Source: Rhynchopus euleeides
Taxonomy: Eukaryota; Euglenozoa; Diplonemea; Diplonemida; Diplonemidae
Assembly: GCA_963210315.1 (NCBI GenBank)
Contig: OY723294.1
Span: 186,001 to 250,000 of the forward strand
Length of the DNA stretch: 64,000 nt
Reading direction: 5' to 3'
The number at the start of each line of letters is the position of its first letter. Positions within the stretch are counted from its first letter, which is position 1. Positions 41,501 through 50,543 of the stretch are shown here, one piece after another. The position numbers and the translations under genes were made by a program. The notes beneath the pieces were generated by a model. That model saw nothing but the letters and a program-made list of their open reading frames with translations, was not told the DNA's origin and ran no database searches.

Positions 41501-44500
41501 CGCCGTCTGCCCGTACTTCAGCGACACCGACCCGACGCCGTTGCTCACCACAGCCTCGACGGTGCTCACCGGGCGCTGGCGCTCCGCAAGTAGCTTCAGG
41601 CTCCCGAACGTGTACGTGTTTGTCCCGATCGTAGGGAGGGTGCTCGGGTTGTACGCCGAGTCCAGCACAACGTCCGCGCTCGTCCACTTCTGGTTCGCAG
41701 ACGAGTACGTCCACCCGGGGGCCGACCCCAGCGACGGGGTCGCCCCGGGGCCGCCGCCCGTCAGCACCGTCACGTTCCGCACCGTCGTGTCCACCTTCTT
41801 CACCCCGGCCGCCGTCGTGTTCTCGAACTCCACCGTCACCTTGATCCCCGTCGCGGAGAACTCAGACACCGTCGCCGTGTAGTCGGTGCACAGGTTCACC
41901 GGCGTCCCCGCGGCGCACAGCGACGTTACGCCCTCGACAGACAGCAGCTTGATGACTGTCGTCTCTCCGACGCCCGCAGGCGCTGCCGTCCCCGGCTGCG
42001 GCGTCGGCACCTCCACCTGCGCCAGGCTCACGGCAGACCCGCACGTGTACGTCGTCGTCCCCGTCGGGCGCGACCCGACCATCGCAGACGGCCCGCTGGA
42101 ATACCGCCACCCGACGGACGTGAACTTCACGGTGAACTCCTCCAGCACCCCCGTCGCGGGCACCGTCCCGTTCCCGAAGAAGTACAGCTTCGGGAAGGAC
42201 GCCACCGCCCCGGGCCCCATCCGCGCCCGCAGCACCGTGGTGTTCGACAGCATCCCGCTCTGCATCAGCTTGTACGTCGCCCCAAGCGGTGTCGACGACC
42301 CCGCCGTGTGCGACAGGTCCGACGAGTTCGTGTCCGTCCACACCCACCACCGCGGGTAGTACGCGCTCGACCCCGACACACCGTCCACACCCGCCGTCAC
42401 CGACAGCGCAAACATCTCCGACTGCATCGCCCCCATGCGGTAGCCGACAGACGCGGCCGACGAGCACTGCAGCGCCACCACGTCCTCTGTCCACGTCAGC
42501 GTCGCCACCCCGCGCTGCGTCCCGTCGGCCTGCAGCTCGTACGACTCGGGGCCGGCGCCCCACGTCGTGTGGAACGAGAACTCGCACCGGTTGCACGGGA
42601 TGTGCGGGCGCATCACCCACTGCGCACCCCACGCCGTCCCGGACAGCGCCTGCGTCGTGTACTTCGCCACCTCGCACACGGTCTTCCCGGACACCGTCTT
42701 CTCGTACGCGCACCCGGACGCCCCGCCCGCCCCGGCAGGCATCATCGCCCCGTTCAGCTGCAGCATGTCGCGGTTCGACGCCCCGTTTGTCGGGGCCGGA
42801 CCGTGCACCAGCGCAAACACGTCGCCGTAGTGGAACTCGTCGTACACAAACGTCACCGCGTTCTCCGGGGACGTCACGTACGACCCGGGCTTGACCGTCA
42901 CTGTGATCCCCTCACGCACCGTCGCCTGCCCCGTCGTCGTCACCTCCACCGTGCTGGCCGGGACGCGCACCGGCGTCACTAGCTTCGCCTTGATCGTCGT
43001 CCGCGTCGCGTGCGCGAAGGAGAACTCGATGGTGCACCCACCCGCAGACACGAACCGCGAGCACACGTTGTCAGACACGTACATCCGGAAGTCGATGGTG
43101 TAGACGCTGGTGTCCCCGAGGTTGCGGTTCAGCGCCGCCCCGGCCATCAGCTCCGGGTGCGTCACGAAGGTCTCCGCCGTCTGGTAGTGCGCCAGCACCT
43201 TGTTCACCGTCGACCCCGACACCGCCCCGGTCACCGTCCACCCGCGCACGGACCCGCCCACGCGCGGCAGCGCCACCCCGTTCCCGGCCCGCGGGGTGTA
43301 CGCCAGCCGGTACGGCACGAGCGCCTCCAGGTACGATCCGGCCACCGCCGTCAGCGGCTGCGTGCCGGCCACCGCCACAAACGCAGGTGCCGGCACACGG
43401 TCCACCGCCAGCACCTGCGCCACGTCGAGCGGCATCACGCTGTCCAGGTCCACTGACGACAGCACCGGCCTGTCCACCCGCACCACGAAACGCGTCCAGT
43501 CCGTCTGCGAGTTCATCCCGTAGGTCGCGTTCAGGTACACCGTCCCCGTCGTCAGGTCCCCCGTCAGCGACGGGGTGAAGGTGAAGGTCTGCGTGCCCCC
43601 GAGGCTCCACGCCGCAGCGGACACCAGCGGCGGGGTCCCCACCGTCGACCCGAACGCCACCGTCACCTGCGGCGGGGCGCTCAGCGCTGTGTAGTTCACC
43701 CCGTAGTCGATCGCAGAGTACAGCAGCGACATCGTCCCGTTCGCCGCAAACTCGCTCGGCCCCTGGTACCGCGCCTGGAAGGTCAGCTTGCACGGCAGCC
43801 CGTGCTGGCACACCTTGATGTAGCACGACGTCACCCCCGTCGACACGCACCCCGACGACGACATCGCCACGCCGGGGGCCGTCGCCGCCGCCTCCTGCCC
43901 GTCCACCATCAGCGCATTCGGGGCGTGCTCCGCAACGTTCACCCACTGCGCCAGGGACACCAGCGCCGTCCCGCTCTGTGTCGTCGCCACAAAGCGCACA
44001 CCGCACCCGAACATCGTGTTGCCCGGGCACGCGGACCGGTACTGCAGCGAGAAGCGCACCTGCCCCGCCTGTGTGAACTGCCGCAGCCCGTTGCTCTCCC
44101 ACCCGTACACCGTGGCGTTCTGCTGGCTGCACGCACCCCCGATGTTCCACACCGTGAAGGACCCAGGGCTGGTGGAGGCACCCTCCCACCCGGCCTCCGC
44201 GCACTCCAGCCCGCTCGCGAAGCTCGACGCCTGTGGACACCGCTTCACCTCCACCGGGTACGACCCGAACGGCACGGCCGACCCGTCCGCCGTCGCCACC
44301 TGCACGTCGTACACCACGGTCGACCCCGACCGCAGCAGCGGCGTCCGCGACACCTTCCCGGTCACCGCGTCCGTCACCAGGCTCGCGTCCACCGCGCTCG
44401 CCCCGTACAGTGCCTCCAGCGACGACGAGTACTGCATGAACTGCAGCGACGTGTTGTACACCAGCGTCGACGACACCGTCAGCTGCGAGGGCGTCCCCAC

Positions 44501-47500
44501 CCCCGCAGAGTCCCGCCAGAACCCGCTGCCGCCGCCGTTCATGCTCGACCCGCGGTTGTACAGCTGGTACACCACCCCCTGCTTGCTCACGCGCGCCGCA
44601 GACGCGTTCGGCATGAACTGCGGCATCGCCTCACCCGCCTTGTACACGCACACCTTGTACTGCCCTGACGTCGGCTGGTACGACGCCGTCGGCAGCGCAA
44701 ACGCCGACGCCGTCGTCGTCCCCCACGTCACCGACACCATCGCCGACGCGTTCGTCGTCCGGATCAGCTGGAACCAGTGCGGCGGCCCCGTCGAGCTCCC
44801 GGTCCCGACCTGCGTCGGGGTGGGGCACACCTGCGTGTCGTTTGCAATCGTCACCAGGTCCGTCGTGAACCCGGACGCCCCGTTCAGCGCCGAGCAGTTC
44901 GCCCCGGCTGCCGTCGACCCCCCGCACCAACTCGACACCGGCACCTGCACCGTCGACCCGTCCCACGAGCTCGTCGTCCGCACATCGAACACAGTCAGGT
45001 TCGTCTTCGTCGACGCCACGTCCATCTCCAGGAAGGACGGGTGGGAGTGCAGGAAGTAGTCCGCCTGGGAGCTGGAGGCCAGCCGCAGCCACGGCTTCGG
45101 CGTCGTCAGGCTCGAGTGCACCACGTTGTAGCACACCACGTAGCTCCCCGGGGTCAGCGGGATGTGGAAGTAGGCCGGGATCTGCGTCGTCCCCGACGAG
45201 ATGGTCGGGATGTACGGGCAGTACGCCGTCCCCGCCGTGGTGTCCGCATCCGAGCACGACCCCACGTTCGACGCCGAGTCTGCCGCCGGCGACAGGCAGT
45301 CGACCGCCCCGGCGCTGTCCCAGCCTGACAGGTCGCCCCACGTCGCCTCCACGCTCGGGTCCTTCGGCACACGCCCCACCGGGGTGCGTGCCGCCACAAG
45401 CTTGAAGATGTTCCCTGTCCGCAGCTCCGTCGCCACGCTGCTGTAGCTGTTGAAGCGGAACCCAGCCCCCGTGTTCACAGACGTCCCCGTCGCCGACGTC
45501 GGGTTCGACACGTAGCTCGTCGACGCACCGGCAAGCGCCGTCGCGTCCGCCTTCGCCGTCGACGAGTACAGGCTCTTTGCGGGGCGCAGCGCAGAGTTCA
45601 GCGTCCACGACGCCACAAGCCCCTGCTCCGTCCGGAACCCGGGGCGCCCCGTCGCCGCCACCACCAGGTGCTGCCCCGACATCCCGATCGCCTCCTTCAC
45701 CTCGACCCACCGCGCCTGCCCCGTCGGCCCGCTGATGCCCTGCTGGTAGAAGACGGTCCGCACGCACACCTTGTACTGCGTGCGCGCGTCACTCGCCACC
45801 GCAGGCAGCACCGTCCGCAGCTCCGCCACGTCGCTCGGCCCGTCCGCCGGCCCCAGGTTCGTCACACCCACCGCCGACGCCGTCGCCCCGGGCTCCGTCC
45901 ACACGTGGTTCGACGTGCCCCACTGCGACAGGTTCGCCGTCCCCACGTGGCACCCGTGCGTCGCGTCCACGATCTTCGCCGCGTCCTTCCCGGGCGACGT
46001 GTCGAACACATCCTGGCTCGCCGACGTGCTGCACCCGCCGCCCGCCGTCGGGGCGCACCGCACGAACTTCACCACCGTCAGCCCCTGGTTCGTCGGCTGG
46101 AACCCGGGGGTCACGTACCACCGCACCCCGTTGTCCAGCACCGTGTAGTCGTAGTCCGCCCTGTTGCTGCCCGGGCGCCACCACGACATCGCATCCTCCG
46201 CCAGGCGCCGCATCTGCACGCACAGCGAGTAGTTCCCTGGGGTGTGCGGGACCGTCAGGTAGAAGTCGACCAGGTTCGAGTTCCCATCCGACACAATGTT
46301 GAAGGAGGTCGTCGCCGCCGAGTAGATCTCCCCCTCCGAGCTCCCCGCCTGGTTGGTGCAGTGGTTGTTCTGCTCGCGTGCGTCGTGCAGCGTCAGCTTT
46401 GCGTAGAACAGCACCGACGACGCCACCGTCCCGGTCGTCACCTTCACCCGGAACCGCTTCAGCTCCCCGCCCACAAGCTTCTCCGTCTTCAGTGGAGGCG
46501 TCTGCAGCTGCAGCGGCGGGGCCGCCTTGACCTCAAACGTGTCGTTGAAGACAGCCCAGTTCGACGTCCCCGCCTGCTTGTAGCACAGCTTGTAGAAGTT
46601 TTTCGACGCCTCGTTCGCGTTGTAGTCCGGAAGCACCAGCAGCCCTGCCACCGTCCCGGTCCCGCCCGTGTAGGTGTGGTCGTGCGGCACAATGTCGTCG
46701 AACGGGTCCGGCGTCTTTGCTGCCAGTGCAGTCAGGTGCGGCTCCGTGGAGTTGCACGTCGACCCCTGGCACATAGTCATCACCGGGGCCGCCGTCATGC
46801 ACGGTGTCACGGACGCGGAGTTGTAGTACAGCCCGGACTTAGCTGTCGTCCCCGCACCCCCGACCTGGCAGATCAGCGACAGGTGTGGGTCCGCCATGTG
46901 CTTCTCCTTCGCCCAGGTCCACGGGTTGATGTCGCACTGCCCCGCCACAGACACCAGCCGCAGCACGTCACCCGAGTCCGGACACCCGGTCGCGCAGTAC
47001 CGCCGCGGTGCCACGATCAGCGACGACGTGGTGTCCGACACGATGAACAGCGCCTCCTGCCCCGCACGGTCCTCCGTCGACACCACGCTCAGCGTTGACA
47101 GCGCGCTCGTCGTCGATGTGTAGTACGTCGACGGCGACACCCAGGCCCCGCGCTCCAGCACCGAGTCCGGCATCGGCTTCGTCGGGTCGTTCCACGCCGT
47201 CCCAGGTGCCCCCGACGGGGAGATCTTCGCCCAGTTGAACCTCCCCAGACGGAAGCACACGATGTAGTTCTGGATCACAGGGACGCTGAGGTAGAAGGCC
47301 ACGTTCGTCGTCACCGCCGCATCCGCCTTCGACCCCGCGCAGATGCCCTGGTGCCACTCCGCCCCCTGGTTGTTGCACTCCACCATCCCGCCGTCGAGGC
47401 TCTCCGCCCCGTACAGGTAGGTCGGCTTGTAGGTGGGGTAGTCGCACGGCTTGTCGTACCGCACCAGACGCACCGCGCTCCCCCGCACCTGCACCAGCGT

Positions 47501-49957
47501 CTCCCCGGCGAGGTACGTGCGCTTCTGCAGGTCCCACGGGCGCGAGTCGAGCGACATCCCCGCCGACGCGTTCGTCTTCTCCACCACAATCGGGCCCCAC
47601 GTCCCCGTCCGCGTGTCGTTCATGTACCACGTCACCGACGGCGGGTACCCGTCCTTCGTGCTGGCACCGAGGTTCCGCCCCGCGTCGTACTGCGCCGGCA
47701 CAAGCTCATGCGCCGCCGCCGTCGCCACCCCGGGGAGGTACGAGTCGTTCAGGTGCGTCCACCGCGTCGGCAGCGACCCGCGCCCGCCCTTGTGGAACGG
47801 CAGCACGCGCATCCCGCTGTTCTTCGCGCACGACGCCCCAGCTTGGTTGCACGTCCTGCGGTAGCACACGTACCACCGCGTGTACAGCGGCGGGACATAC
47901 AGCGTCGACACCACCACCGCCTGCCCCGCCGTCGAGTCGTGCTTCGCCGTCGCCAGCTGCACGTCCCCCAGCAGGTCACGCGACCCGATCGGGTACCGGT
48001 CCTCCGCGTCCACGAACCCGCCGTGGTACGCAGGCGAGTTCGACGACGACGACACGTCCAGCGCACGCGACCAGCACCCGACGGACGGGAGCGACCCCGT
48101 CTGCGCCGCCGACGGCCACGGGTGCGCCCGCCCGTTGCTCGTCGCCTCCGTGAAGGAGGACGAGGACACGATGCGGAAGTAGTCGCCGCCCGTCGGGGCC
48201 CAGTAGCTCGCTGTCGTCGTCAGCCCCGCCGGGTCCGACCCTGACGCCTGCGGGGTGCTCACCGCCACGGTGCTGACCGCCGCCAGGTTGCTCAGCTGCG
48301 TCGCCCCGCTGTCGTCGAACACAATCTCACCCCACGTCCCCGGGGACAGGTCCCCCATGGACCACCCGACCGGCTCCGCCACGGTGCTGAAGTACAGGTT
48401 CGCCGCGTTCGACGCACACGCCGACGCCGTCGTGCACCGGTACAGCTTCCGCCACATCGGCACCGCCTCCACCCCGCTGCTGTTCTGCTGCGCCCACGAC
48501 GCACGCTCCTCCTTCGACGAGAAGCAGATGTCGTAGCTGCCCACAGCCTGCGGCAGCCGCACGTACACGTAGGCATGCGACATGATCGTCTTCGCCTTCG
48601 GGTCCACCGTCAGGTTCATCGAGTCCTGGTTCGCCGACATGTACGACCCGGGCGCCGACCACGTCTCCACCAGCGGGTTGGCGTACTGCGTCCCGAACAC
48701 ACCCACCCCGCCCGCAGTCGCCCCCTCTGTCAACCCCTGCACTGCGGACCCGGCCCACTCGCCGTCGTCCCCCACCACGTTGCTCCCCAGGTACGGCAGG
48801 TCGAACGTCTGGTACTCGTAGGTGCACGGGTTCCCCTTCGGCACGATCTTCAGGCTGTCCCCTGTGGCGCAGCTGAACAGGTCAGTGGCGCACGCAGACG
48901 GGGAGTACGTGAAGTTCAGCTGCTTCTGCGTCGACAGCAGCTGGATGATGGCGTACTGCCCCACCGTCGCGTCAGGGAGGTAGTACCACATCTTCGTCGT
49001 GCGAGGTGTGTGCTTGTACTTCCCGTTCGGCAGCACCAGCGGCTGCCACATCGCGTTCACGTCACCCGCCTTGTACAGGCGCGAGTCCACCGTCACCTTG
49101 AAGCACACCACGAAGGTCGTCCCCGTCGGTGGTGCCACAAATGTCGTGAATGCAGCCGCCACAAGGTACTCCCCCGCAAGCGTGTCCGACTCCGACAGAC
49201 CGTACTCCGTCTTCTGCGCCAGCAGCGTGCCCCCAGACGCGTACTCGCTGCACCGCGCGTCCTTCGACGAGTCAAACGTGTACATCCTGATGTCGAACTG
49301 CCCCGGCCGCGAGATATTCAGGTTCCGGTTGATCCGGTTCTTCCCCGCGTTCGGCACCTCCAGCAGCGTCCGCACCCGCACCCGGAACTCCTGCCCCTCC
49401 CACATGTTGCGCGGGCGCAGGTGCATCGTGAAGTTGTTGTGCGCCATCAGCGACTCCGTGAAGGTCTTCGTCAGCGTGTCGGTCCCCGTCAGCGTGTCCG
49501 ACTTTGTCAGCGTCTTCGAGAAGGTCTTCGTCAGCGTGAAGGTCGGCGTCTTCGTCAGTGTGAAGGTCGGCGTCAGCGTGAGAGTGCTCATCGTCAGCGT
49601 CCCTGTCGGCGACAGCGAAAACGTCGGCGACGGCGTGATCGTCTTCGACAGCGTCAGTGACACCGTGCTTGCCGTCGCCGTCAGCGTGTCCGTGGTGGTC
49701 AGCGTGTCCGACTTGGTCGGCGTGGGCGTGAGCGACTGCGTCAGCGTCAGCGACACCGTGCTTGCCGTCGCTGAAGGCGAAAGCGAAATCGAGTGCGTCA
49801 TCGAGGCCGAGGCGGTCCCCGTGGGCAGCGTGAGCGACAGCGTATGTGTCACCGTCGCAGTGTTCGCCGCATGCGCCTGGTCCGCCAGCAGCGCGGCCAG
49901 CACGCTGCTGCACACTACCGCAGCCCCCCGCATCACACTGCCCCTGTTGGCCCACAT
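35519..49957 (-). CDS. giant secreted, probably GPI-anchored, multidomain surface protein (4,812 aa)
   Basis: One uninterrupted 14.4-kb exon. The start (49957, or Met9 at 49933) gives a signal peptide ending near LLADQAHAAN. Residues about 35-165 are a Thr/Ser-rich mucin-like stalk of TVSLTLS / TLTKTFT repeats, likely O-glycosylated. The N-terminal half is a series of at least nine modules of about 100-170 residues with a recurring Y-x-V/L-C strand followed by Trp (YVCYRRTC, YIVCFRLG, YKLCYKQAG, YSLCVQMR, YKVCVRTV, YVVCYNVV, YKVCVYKA). The second half repeats a C-x2-C strand (PCNRCEFSF, ECESCTLQLD, PCSKCTVQMD, ACYKCGVSF), suggesting beta-sandwich repeats. A Pro/Thr stalk precedes a hydrophobic C-terminus (VWLSILAAVAVAVIVL) with no cytoplasmic tail, as in GPI signals. 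I know no matching named protein; an adhesion or coat role is inferred. Confidence 0.85.
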   Translation of the reverse strand: MWANRGSVMRGAAVVCSSVLAALLADQAHAANTATVTHTLSLTLPTGTASASMTHSISLSPSATASTVSLTLTQSLTPTPTKSDTLTTTDTLTATASTVSLTLSKTITPSPTFSLSPTGTLTMSTLTLTPTFTLTKTPTFTLTKTFSKTLTKSDTLTGTDTLTKTFTESLMAHNNFTMHLRPRNMWEGQEFRVRVRTLLEVPNAGKNRINRNLNISRPGQFDIRMYTFDSSKDARCSEYASGGTLLAQKTEYGLSESDTLAGEYLVAAAFTTFVAPPTGTTFVVCFKVTVDSRLYKAGDVNAMWQPLVLPNGKYKHTPRTTKMWYYLPDATVGQYAIIQLLSTQKQLNFTYSPSACATDLFSCATGDSLKIVPKGNPCTYEYQTFDLPYLGSNVVGDDGEWAGSAVQGLTEGATAGGVGVFGTQYANPLVETWSAPGSYMSANQDSMNLTVDPKAKTIMSHAYVYVRLPQAVGSYDICFSSKEERASWAQQNSSGVEAVPMWRKLYRCTTASACASNAANLYFSTVAEPVGWSMGDLSPGTWGEIVFDDSGATQLSNLAAVSTVAVSTPQASGSDPAGLTTTASYWAPTGGDYFRIVSSSSFTEATSNGRAHPWPSAAQTGSLPSVGCWSRALDVSSSSNSPAYHGGFVDAEDRYPIGSRDLLGDVQLATAKHDSTAGQAVVVSTLYVPPLYTRWYVCYRRTCNQAGASCAKNSGMRVLPFHKGGRGSLPTRWTHLNDSYLPGVATAAAHELVPAQYDAGRNLGASTKDGYPPSVTWYMNDTRTGTWGPIVVEKTNASAGMSLDSRPWDLQKRTYLAGETLVQVRGSAVRLVRYDKPCDYPTYKPTYLYGAESLDGGMVECNNQGAEWHQGICAGSKADAAVTTNVAFYLSVPVIQNYIVCFRLGRFNWAKISPSGAPGTAWNDPTKPMPDSVLERGAWVSPSTYYTSTTSALSTLSVVSTEDRAGQEALFIVSDTTSSLIVAPRRYCATGCPDSGDVLRLVSVAGQCDINPWTWAKEKHMADPHLSLICQVGGAGTTAKSGLYYNSASVTPCMTAAPVMTMCQGSTCNSTEPHLTALAAKTPDPFDDIVPHDHTYTGGTGTVAGLLVLPDYNANEASKNFYKLCYKQAGTSNWAVFNDTFEVKAAPPLQLQTPPLKTEKLVGGELKRFRVKVTTGTVASSVLFYAKLTLHDAREQNNHCTNQAGSSEGEIYSAATTSFNIVSDGNSNLVDFYLTVPHTPGNYSLCVQMRRLAEDAMSWWRPGSNRADYDYTVLDNGVRWYVTPGFQPTNQGLTVVKFVRCAPTAGGGCSTSASQDVFDTSPGKDAAKIVDATHGCHVGTANLSQWGTSNHVWTEPGATASAVGVTNLGPADGPSDVAELRTVLPAVASDARTQYKVCVRTVFYQQGISGPTGQARWVEVKEAIGMSGQHLVVAATGRPGFRTEQGLVASWTLNSALRPAKSLYSSTAKADATALAGASTSYVSNPTSATGTSVNTGAGFRFNSYSSVATELRTGNIFKLVAARTPVGRVPKDPSVEATWGDLSGWDSAGAVDCLSPAADSASNVGSCSDADTTAGTAYCPYIPTISSGTTQIPAYFHIPLTPGSYVVCYNVVHSSLTTPKPWLRLASSSQADYFLHSHPSFLEMDVASTKTNLTVFDVRTTSSWDGSTVQVPVSSWCGGSTAAGANCSALNGASGFTTDLVTIANDTQVCPTPTQVGTGSSTGPPHWFQLIRTTNASAMVSVTWGTTTASAFALPTASYQPTSGQYKVCVYKAGEAMPQFMPNASAARVSKQGVVYQLYNRGSSMNGGGSGFWRDSAGVGTPSQLTVSSTLVYNTSLQFMQYSSSLEALYGASAVDASLVTDAVTGKVSRTPLLRSGSTVVYDVQVATADGSAVPFGSYPVEVKRCPQASSFASGLECAEAGWEGASTSPGSFTVWNIGGACSQQNATVYGWESNGLRQFTQAGQVRFSLQYRSACPGNTMFGCGVRFVATTQSGTALVSLAQWVNVAEHAPNALMVDGQEAAATAPGVAMSSSGCVSTGVTSCYIKVCQHGLPCKLTFQARYQGPSEFAANGTMSLLYSAIDYGVNYTALSAPPQVTVAFGSTVGTPPLVSAAAWSLGGTQTFTFTPSLTGDLTTGTVYLNATYGMNSQTDWTRFVVRVDRPVLSSVDLDSVMPLDVAQVLAVDRVPAPAFVAVAGTQPLTAVAGSYLEALVPYRLAYTPRAGNGVALPRVGGSVRGWTVTGAVSGSTVNKVLAHYQTAETFVTHPELMAGAALNRNLGDTSVYTIDFRMYVSDNVCSRFVSAGGCTIEFSFAHATRTTIKAKLVTPVRVPASTVEVTTTGQATVREGITVTVKPGSYVTSPENAVTFVYDEFHYGDVFALVHGPAPTNGASNRDMLQLNGAMMPAGAGGASGCAYEKTVSGKTVCEVAKYTTQALSGTAWGAQWVMRPHIPCNRCEFSFHTTWGAGPESYELQADGTQRGVATLTWTEDVVALQCSSAASVGYRMGAMQSEMFALSVTAGVDGVSGSSAYYPRWWVWTDTNSSDLSHTAGSSTPLGATYKLMQSGMLSNTTVLRARMGPGAVASFPKLYFFGNGTVPATGVLEEFTVKFTSVGWRYSSGPSAMVGSRPTGTTTYTCGSAVSLAQVEVPTPQPGTAAPAGVGETTVIKLLSVEGVTSLCAAGTPVNLCTDYTATVSEFSATGIKVTVEFENTTAAGVKKVDTTVRNVTVLTGGGPGATPSLGSAPGWTYSSANQKWTSADVVLDSAYNPSTLPTIGTNTYTFGSLKLLAERQRPVSTVEAVVSNGVGSVSLKYGQTATGTVDKSPVRKAVFQVCASAWDGSAEATTTTLCRTLSLWITPTSQTRRTVLELATAGGDLTYGSPGCGGGTAATFKVAPYFTVSSVASTTLRFWAYDTRIQYTLSTTQGLQYLVASGSTTAQLSLAMNNSVPLGAAVNHTTLASGLATTFTFYGRDQVTTNSTVKVAAKMLGGTTGAISTITTASQYRWVRTEALSQWEVATTISQDDECPTKRRLQTSTNNYRTYGTDLPGKDWAYAGAGGAVAGVPFPIQTMVKTVGGTRAYSFTKDILVKVSKRSWTGCNDGGTLAVHKLAPSLASDTTKMLEGTLARSWVQAETTGTAVTTNGGVGVAWNVLSAECESCTLQLDLCYSGKTAATCMDGLGAGSSDPSDSTPIFADRTKLTLPFKVQRQAPDLTEVYEQTVPSTSVIRVGDMFTAKVENVQRFAGKWAMNEVSGASAWQRTMWVRSVWSPSSADVTVAAQMRYGNGGFMLDGASRAGAGNVPSGCSAAATAAEFLAAKEKPSLSGASSGTLRFFFVRPCSKCTVQMDYRLKAPAVDARLADRTGSITLRAYSGYTPGSPLVYTVKTCATTWLLGGVPHVAVRRRKPFALTALRVDGNNIPAWEGTGSASFAKLAGAGNGGGVRTYVTSPVASAGSRTVSAVDGSATVRAFFVRACYKCGVSFAGKSQQLTVLTGATQIIVIPAFHYERDMLKTLAVKDAKATWSFEVYAADELGDRSYAVGGPTEFALHHMYQTRAAGGRTSALLNVQGSVPSAPTAALSDPAYTLGSLTYGQPVLTLSQGSRVHNGVPVPLVEAKSGKPGTLTLQLSGNQPAVRYSLSFSVSGATGATTSFFGEKKAPMVHYSTSAVRMALDSPTATGASCASSGMAVGDGACTFRAYAIGRAPGAAAGDSSWFVSALARGAANASVTCASSCGTAEVSPNATFVAGVASFRLRLLSLAAGQTAACACTVTVSPSASLKMQNATDQSFTVSYSPTTLSVWRWAASPTLQVAGAAGSSQYTAYSVYNRSVALRVRAYDSTEKYTGLGGLTWTGGAVVTLAATEMTPEGCFQCFGAATTTTGGVSATTCPVNVPSGSTGGDDAWVVGVFPNAGSCVVKSGAFSGFPTSAGTTTTPNANLKVTVEGGAAVRVMGAPNEGGLKIGRPAFSRLWGRTWEGKPAAVTGIGSSVTFGVVGTDGAVVSGDNHMSVSLTGTRTANGSTVSFTLTGVAKGGLVTFQIRSNQTTRSPECEALGKMGELAVGAACKHDGWTFKAVVEAPVSVTGAPAALSAFGPSFTGMGPLYFVRRAARLVALAKIGVECDDDAMEAKDASKNATTEAPDADDMNPPMKKWTPPRPMCHKPRPGTPKALVEMIEEANEGWVPLGVGGAAFGARPGVDTHAGRPGMAGASHPASWGYGYNITIKVKAVGMDGVQVEHPEDKGSGAEVQVRPMAVPCKNIDYGSNGMWIKETCVDIAGAQCKWASNGNKRSISGLPACSPGASSGWALDAFVFKLRKGEAKFEDVSYGRIGAARPGLARFMLTTNALDYAWSQGAVTTNMANTLRKRDDAFLYEVNMQETVAVRPGGSHWSCMGTVCKSTMFRPMPETLFAVRASVVDVMGDAVRADSSSMLSVRGECLDATHAAYFAYKRADGSLSYIVPPTYSFTRGWTELDRLWVTGSCTQMQLTVVCASGKKDVLGACQGKTVTLQFPVEFPTDGSVNTSAPPPPAPPITVSGLSMGTAFESIAAVKDFIGKISKASAEANMLKLLKKKNPVITNAFLKWLCAKAGGGAITLQDKANSSICTDMTVTPAPPTAAPPTPSPNGGNGTNGTNDRQAAVGFRSFFALAGLEAVAEFEIVTAVSVNVAEVSTAVATAIVEDLASPTSVLKSLPPGATSSPFAAATASVASLAVGNPDTPIPSTPAPATPVPTQAPSTPTPPGPTAVPPATPPPTPSPPTPVPPPPTPAPATPIPPVTFPPVPGVLPPMAGGLSVPSVWLSILAAVAVAVIVL

Positions 49958-50543
49958 CGCACACGCGCCCCCCAGGCCTTCCGCAGGCGGGGAGGTGCTG
50001 TGTTGCTCTGTGTGGCGCTACGGCCCAACTGCCGCTTCCTGTCTCCTGCTCTGTGTAGCGTGGAAGTGTTCCTGCAGGGTGTGCGGGTGTGTCCTGATGG
50101 TGAGCACGGAAACAAACCCAAATCCAGCGAAACACCCAGAGTTGGGGGGGGGGGGGCGACGGCCAGCCGTTGTGTCGTGCGCACCTCTGCCCCGTTGTAT
50201 GGCAAGATATATCCATACGCGCCGCAAGTCGCCGGGTTCCATTCTTTTACCGCAGCAGACACACACACATATTGAAGAAGGAGGGCATGCACTGCTGCCT
50301 TGATAACCCACCAGGGGAACAACACGCCTGTGCCCCGCATTCTCACCCACCCACCCCCCACGCCCCTCCGAGACAGCGCGTCGAATCGCGGAAGCTAGAC
50401 GTTTAGTGCCACCCCGCCACTACCACCCCTCCCCTCGGGGCACAACTTAACTTAACAGGCTTACCTCCCCTTCGCTCTAAACGCTGCGGAAAACGGAGCC
50501 GACAGGAGCCACCCCCTTCACCCCTTTCCCCTTACCCACCTCT
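49958..50543. other. spacer upstream of the giant gene
   Basis: About 590 bases, with a G-run at 50142-50155. It serves as the 5' flank of the giant gene and the 3' flank of the zinc-knuckle gene. No further feature is supported. Confidence 0.35.

Noticed and set aside
35441-41593. A 2,050-codon plus-strand open frame opposite the giant gene
   Set aside because: It is a shadow caused by strong C/G third-position bias of the giant gene. Its product is Arg/His/Pro-rich nonsense without domains.
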